DNA of 64,000 nt. Source: Nitrospira sp. GTDB lineage: Bacteria > Nitrospirota > Nitrospiria > Nitrospirales > Nitrospiraceae. Position 1 is the first letter of the stretch, and each line of letters starts with the position of its first letter. The notes under the pieces are model-generated. The model saw nothing but the letters and a program-made list of their open reading frames with translations. It had not been told where the DNA came from and did no database searches. Positions 60,933 to 64,000 of this stretch are shown piece after piece. The stretch lies in the NCBI GenBank assembly GCA_018242665.1, contig JAFEBL010000028.1:1-64000 (forward strand). Reading direction: 5' to 3'. The translations under genes and the position numbers were made by a program.

Positions 60933-61148
60933 ATGACCCGGAAATTCAAAAAGGGCGACCATGTCAGTTGGAATTCGGAGGCCGGTCGTATTCGAGGAAC
61001 GATCCAGAAGAAGATCACGGCTCCCGTGAAGTTCAAATCTTATATCGCCAAGGCCTCGAAGGAGGAGCCCCAATATCTTGTGAAAAGCGACAAGACAGGC
61101 CACATCGCGATGCACAAGGGATCGGCGCTGAGAAAGCTTGCGGAGTGA
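60933..61148 (+). CDS. DUF2945 (HVA1-type) small basic protein
   Basis: 71 residues: MTRKFKKGDHVSWNSEAGRIRGTIQKKITAPVKFKSYIAKASKEEPQYLVKSDKTGHIAMHKGSALRKL. The GDHVSWNSEAGRIRGTI and HKGSALRKL ends identify the hypervirulence-associated DUF2945 family, a small SH3-like fold of unknown function. GGAGG (60921-60925) precedes ATG 60933; ATG 60903 is an alternative. Confidence 0.88.
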   Translation: MTRKFKKGDHVSWNSEAGRIRGTIQKKITAPVKFKSYIAKASKEEPQYLVKSDKTGHIAMHKGSALRKLAE

Positions 61149-61154
61149 GCCGTT

Positions 61155-61583
61155 CTAGACGAACCGGCTGCGTTCGTCAGTGGTGGGAATGCGGCAAGTC
61201 TCTGCTTGACCCATGAGACGATAGCGATGGCGCGCGATGTAGTCGTACACAAGGTCCCGCATCGGGCGAGGCACCACCGTGAGGAGCGCGCATAACGGCC
61301 AGCAGCCTGAGAGTTGCCTAGCGATTCTCAAGGCCGCAGTGGACTTCGTGAACACTTGCCCCCGCTCTAGCAGGAGAAACGTTTTGAAATCCTGGGCGGG
61401 CAATCCCAACAGTTTGAGCAGTTCCTGCCCTTTGTCGGATTGCAGTGTCGCGAAATGAAAACGTCCACGGTCGCGAGCCATCGTAAAATCGACCCAGGCG
61501 TTGCACCAATTGCAGATGCCATCGAAAACAATCACCCGCTCAAGCGCTGCCCATTCATGTGTGGTGGGATCGATCTTAATCAT
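61155..61583 (-). CDS. DUF393/DCC-type thiol-disulfide oxidoreductase-like protein
   Basis: 142 residues. VIVFDGICNWCNAWVDFTMARD carries the DCC-type C24-x-x-C27 pair after D21. Domain continues FATLQSDKGQELLKLLGL...TKSTAALRIARQLSGCWPLCALL and ends with YDYIARHRYRLMG. It is a small thioredoxin-fold protein of unknown redox partner. The start is not certain; ATG 61583 fits the domain. Confidence 0.9.
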   Translation of the reverse strand: MIKIDPTTHEWAALERVIVFDGICNWCNAWVDFTMARDRGRFHFATLQSDKGQELLKLLGLPAQDFKTFLLLERGQVFTKSTAALRIARQLSGCWPLCALLTVVPRPMRDLVYDYIARHRYRLMGQAETCRIPTTDERSRFV

Positions 61584-61691
61584 TGTCCGCGTTCGACACA
61601 CCATTCCATGACAAGTATTGTGAGTCCCCGCAGGCAAGAATTCCACTGCTGAATCGACGCAGGACGGATTTCCTCGCTTGGATCTCTTCGC

Positions 61692-61697
61692 TATAAT
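61692..61697 (+). promoter_or_regulatory. Sigma-70-like -10 box upstream of 61727
   Basis: A perfect TATAAT at 61692-61697, about 30 bp before the ATG at 61727. The -35 region is poor, so only the -10 element is claimed. Confidence 0.4.
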
Positions 61698-61726
61698 GCG
61701 CCCGAACTTTTGAAGGGAGGCCTGTG

Positions 61727-62029
61727 ATGGCATTTAATCAAGTCGGAGATTTCTGGCTGGCGCCGGGTGAATCCACCCGCATCCATCTTGCTCTGGGGGG
61801 CTTGATCAATGAAGTGGAGTGGGGCGGGCACGATTTCGGCGCCCAGTGGATCATGGCCGATGGGGTAGGAATCAACCCCGTGCGTCTCATGGTCAGCGAG
61901 CATACGAAGGAGAAGAAGCCGATTCGTGTGCATCCCGGCTCACCGAGCCCGATCGTCTATTCGGTGACTGTGACCAACATCGGCGAGGAGCTGGCCCATT
62001 TTACGGTTCAGGGTGGCGGAAACGCCTAA
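61727..62029 (+). CDS. Small beta-rich protein of unknown function
   Basis: 100 residues: FWLAPGESTRIHLALGGLINEVEWGGHDFGAQWIMADG, then IRVHPGSPSPIVYSVTVTNIGEELAHFTVQGGG, consistent with one beta-sandwich. The ATG at 61727 has GAAGGGAGG upstream and a TATAAT box 30 bp further up. It lies 21 bp before a second small gene. Confidence 0.65.
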   Translation: MAFNQVGDFWLAPGESTRIHLALGGLINEVEWGGHDFGAQWIMADGVGINPVRLMVSEHTKEKKPIRVHPGSPSPIVYSVTVTNIGEELAHFTVQGGGNA

Positions 62030-62050
62030 GCGTTCCGAAGGAGGCTATAC

Positions 62051-62314
62051 GTGAAAGCAAAACAGACGATGCATGTGTTGACGAATAGCAAGGGCGCGAT
62101 TGTGGGTGGAGGCCTGCTTGCTCCCGGCAAGGATCACAAGGGGAAACCGGTGCATATCCAGATCGAGCCGATGAAAGGGCAGTCGCTGAAGGAAGTCGCA
62201 ATCCCGACCGAACTCGCTCGGCTGCAAGGCGCAGACCTCTTCCGCCGGTTGATGTGTGACTTTCACTTGCCACGGGGAAAGAAGGAACTGGTGCGGAAAG
62301 GGAACAAGCGGTAG
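62051..62314 (+). CDS. Small basic protein of unknown function
   Basis: 87 residues from GTG 62051, with GAAGGAGG 8-15 bases upstream. TMHVLTNSKGAIVGGGLLAPGKDHKGKPVHIQIEPMKGQSLKEVAIPTELARLQGADLFRRLM is a strand-turn-strand start and a helix. No family recognised. It is probably co-transcribed with the previous gene. Confidence 0.6.
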   Translation: MKAKQTMHVLTNSKGAIVGGGLLAPGKDHKGKPVHIQIEPMKGQSLKEVAIPTELARLQGADLFRRLMCDFHLPRGKKELVRKGNKR

Positions 62315-62357
62315 AGCAGGAGAAGGCCTGACACTCTCGTTCGGGTCGACCCAGATC

Positions 62358-64000
62358 ATGACCCTGATGCAGCTCAACAGTCCCTGGTGGCAGTCGGCCG
62401 TCATTTATCAAATCTATCCCTGGTCCTTTCAGGATTCCAACGGGGATGGCATCGGTGATCTCCCAGGCATCATCAGCCGGCTCGATTATCTGAATGGGTC
62501 AGCCGACTCGCTTGGGGTCGATGCGATCTGGCTCTCTCCGATCTATCCGTCGCCCATGCAGGACTTCGGCTATGACGTGAGCGACTACTGCGATATCGAT
62601 CCGCGATTTGGAACGCTGGCCGACTTCGATCGCCTCGTTTCAGAAGCGCATCGCCGGGGCATACGAGTCGTCATGGATCTCGTGCTGAACCACACGTCGG
62701 ACCAGCATCCTTGGTTCATCGACTCGCGTTCGTCCCGAACCTCCGCGAAACGCGACTGGTACTACTGGGCTGACGGCAACGCCGGCCGGCGTCCACCCAA
62801 TAATTGGGCCGCGCGGTTTGGTGGATCGGCTTGGACGTATGACCCGCACACCGATCAGTACTATCTCCATTCATTTTTACCTGAACAGCCGGATCTGAAC
62901 TGGACCAATCCCGCCGTACGTGAAGCCGTCTTCGATGTCGTCCGATTCTGGCTCGACCGCGGCGTCGACGGCTTCCGGTTGGACGCGATCAATTGGCTCG
63001 GGAAAGAGACGAGCTGGCCCGACAATCCGAGACGTTTCGCGTGGCGTAGTTATTATCGACAAGTCCATCAGTACGATCGGGACCAGCCGCAGACACACGA
63101 GGCACTGCGTGCGCTTCGGGCCTCACTCAAGGGACGTGCCGACATTTTACTGGTCGGGGAGACGTCTTCGGATACACCGGGCGGACCGGCGGCCTTCTAC
63201 GGGAACGGAGAGGACGAACTGCACGAGGTGTTCGACTTTCGCCTGCTTCGATCCAACTGGCATCCCGACGTCTTTCGCCGGCTCATCCTGGACAGCGATC
63301 GCGCGGTACCGCAGGGCGGCTGGCCGCCGGTGGTGTTCAGCAACCACGATCAGTCTCGGCATATCGATCGGTACGGAGCGGGCGGCGAGGCCATTCGGCG
63401 CGCCAGGGCCGCAGCCCTGCTGCTGTTCACCCTTCGTGGCACGCCCTTCGTCTATTACGGGGAGGAATTAGGTCTTCGTGATGGCAAGCTGAGGCGAGCG
63501 GACCTGCACGATCCCTACACGATTCGCTATTGGCCCTGGAAGACCGGCCGTGATCCGGCGAGAACTCCCATGCCGTGGGACGACAGTCCGCAGGCCGGTT
63601 TCACGACTGGCATACCCTGGTTGCCGCTCTCGAAAGATTGGCGTCAGACCAATGTCGTCTGCGAGCAGCACAATCCCGCTTCGATGCTGTCGCTGTACAA
63701 ACGGCTTATCCGGATGAAGAAAGAATCGAAGGCTCTCACCGTCGGCACCTATCATCCGGTCGACGGAGGTCTAGCACAGTGTCTGTTATTCAAGCGAGCG
63801 TATGACGGGGAAGGCCAGAAAGAATCTCTGTTCATTGCCGTGAACTTCAGCGCGCAAGCGCTGACGATTTCACTTCCAACGGCCCCTTCACATGTCGCGC
63901 GTACCGGCACGTTGGTTCTGTCCACCGATCCACAGAGAGCCGAAGCGCGCTGGACTGCCGACCGGTTTGATCTCGGCCCCGACGAAGGCATTCTCGTCAA
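62358..64000 (+). CDS. GH13 alpha-glucosidase-type enzyme, 3' end outside the window
   Basis: Open through the right edge (547 complete codons). WWQSAVIYQIYPWSFQDSNGDGIGDLPGIISRLDYL and GVDAIWLSPIYPSPMQDFGYDVSDY open the barrel. The catalytic triad is present: nucleophile D209 (GFRLDAINW), acid/base E268 (LLVGETSSD) and D331 (FSNHDQSRH). The order and the GDL loop are those of the oligo-1,6-glucosidase/alpha-glucosidase group. No trehalose-synthase fusion is seen, though the C-terminus is missing. Start uncertain: the ATG at 62358 or 62367; AGGAGAAGG lies about 30 bp upstream. Confidence 0.93.
   Translation, partial: MTLMQLNSPWWQSAVIYQIYPWSFQDSNGDGIGDLPGIISRLDYLNGSADSLGVDAIWLSPIYPSPMQDFGYDVSDYCDIDPRFGTLADFDRLVSEAHRRGIRVVMDLVLNHTSDQHPWFIDSRSSRTSAKRDWYYWADGNAGRRPPNNWAARFGGSAWTYDPHTDQYYLHSFLPEQPDLNWTNPAVREAVFDVVRFWLDRGVDGFRLDAINWLGKETSWPDNPRRFAWRSYYRQVHQYDRDQPQTHEALRALRASLKGRADILLVGETSSDTPGGPAAFYGNGEDELHEVFDFRLLRSNWHPDVFRRLILDSDRAVPQGGWPPVVFSNHDQSRHIDRYGAGGEAIRRARAAALLLFTLRGTPFVYYGEELGLRDGKLRRADLHDPYTIRYWPWKTGRDPARTPMPWDDSPQAGFTTGIPWLPLSKDWRQTNVVCEQHNPASMLSLYKRLIRMKKESKALTVGTYHPVDGGLAQCLLFKRAYDGEGQKESLFIAVNFSAQALTISLPTAPSHVARTGTLVLSTDPQRAEARWTADRFDLGPDEGILV

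Noticed and set aside
1-64000. tRNA or rRNA genes, origin and integrase attachment sites
   Set aside because: None was found by eye: no cloverleaf with a TTCGA-type loop, no 16S/23S/5S segment, no integrase or transposase gene and no clear direct-repeat att pair.

Overview
The window is about 64 kb of a gene-dense, moderately GC-rich bacterial chromosome from a Gram-negative organism (outer-membrane barrel, lipoprotein, periplasmic rhodanese). Gene content, codon use and the style of the intergenic repeats suggest Nitrospirota, most likely a Nitrospira-type nitrite oxidiser. That assignment is inference from remembered family features; no rRNA or tRNA gene is present to fix it.

Region 1 (1-11.5 kb) holds a small membrane protein, an orphan NarL-type response regulator and an outer-membrane barrel. 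Next is a three-gene unit: a ProA-like protein that lacks the catalytic cysteine, a methyltransferase and a sugar-nucleotidyltransferase-like protein. On the minus strand follow a DUF4412 protein, a repeat-rich periplasmic protein and a 1154-residue fusion of an alpha/beta hydrolase with a CHAT (caspase-like) peptidase.

Region 2 (12.1-42.1 kb) is the centrepiece: a complete-looking extracellular contractile injection system (eCIS, Afp/PVC relatives) on the plus strand. It opens with a sigma-54 activator gene, then an 18-bp perfect palindrome and a textbook -24/-12 promoter. The genes follow in order: small winged-helix-like protein, sheath, tube, zinc-motif baseplate protein, disordered linker protein, DUF4255 cap, AAA+ ATPase, small protein, two DUF4157 proteins, CIS tube/LysM-type proteins, split gp27-like and gp5-like spike, PAAR-like tip, gp25, two baseplate-J proteins, gpI-like protein, a 1105-residue beta-helix protein, a coiled-coil protein and an 834-residue DUF4157/JAMM-like protein that looks like cargo. 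Many neighbouring genes overlap by 4 bp. A four-helix-bundle gene bounded by 32-bp inverted repeats has been inserted inside the operon, and a related repeat without a gene lies 2.5 kb further on.

Region 3 (42.1-64 kb) is a mosaic. It contains a radical SAM enzyme with a small 91-residue partner, a truncated DUF1353 gene, a family 2 glycosyltransferase, rhodanese, SRPBCC, AraC regulator, methyltransferase and AhpD-like genes, a PAS histidine kinase, pyruvate kinase, and threonine ammonia-lyase preceded by a plausible isoleucine attenuator. Further on are an exported gamma-carbonic anhydrase, an ETHE1-like persulfide dioxygenase, a frameshifted maltose acetyltransferase, several small stress-type proteins, and the start of a GH13 alpha-glucosidase-type enzyme that runs off the right edge.
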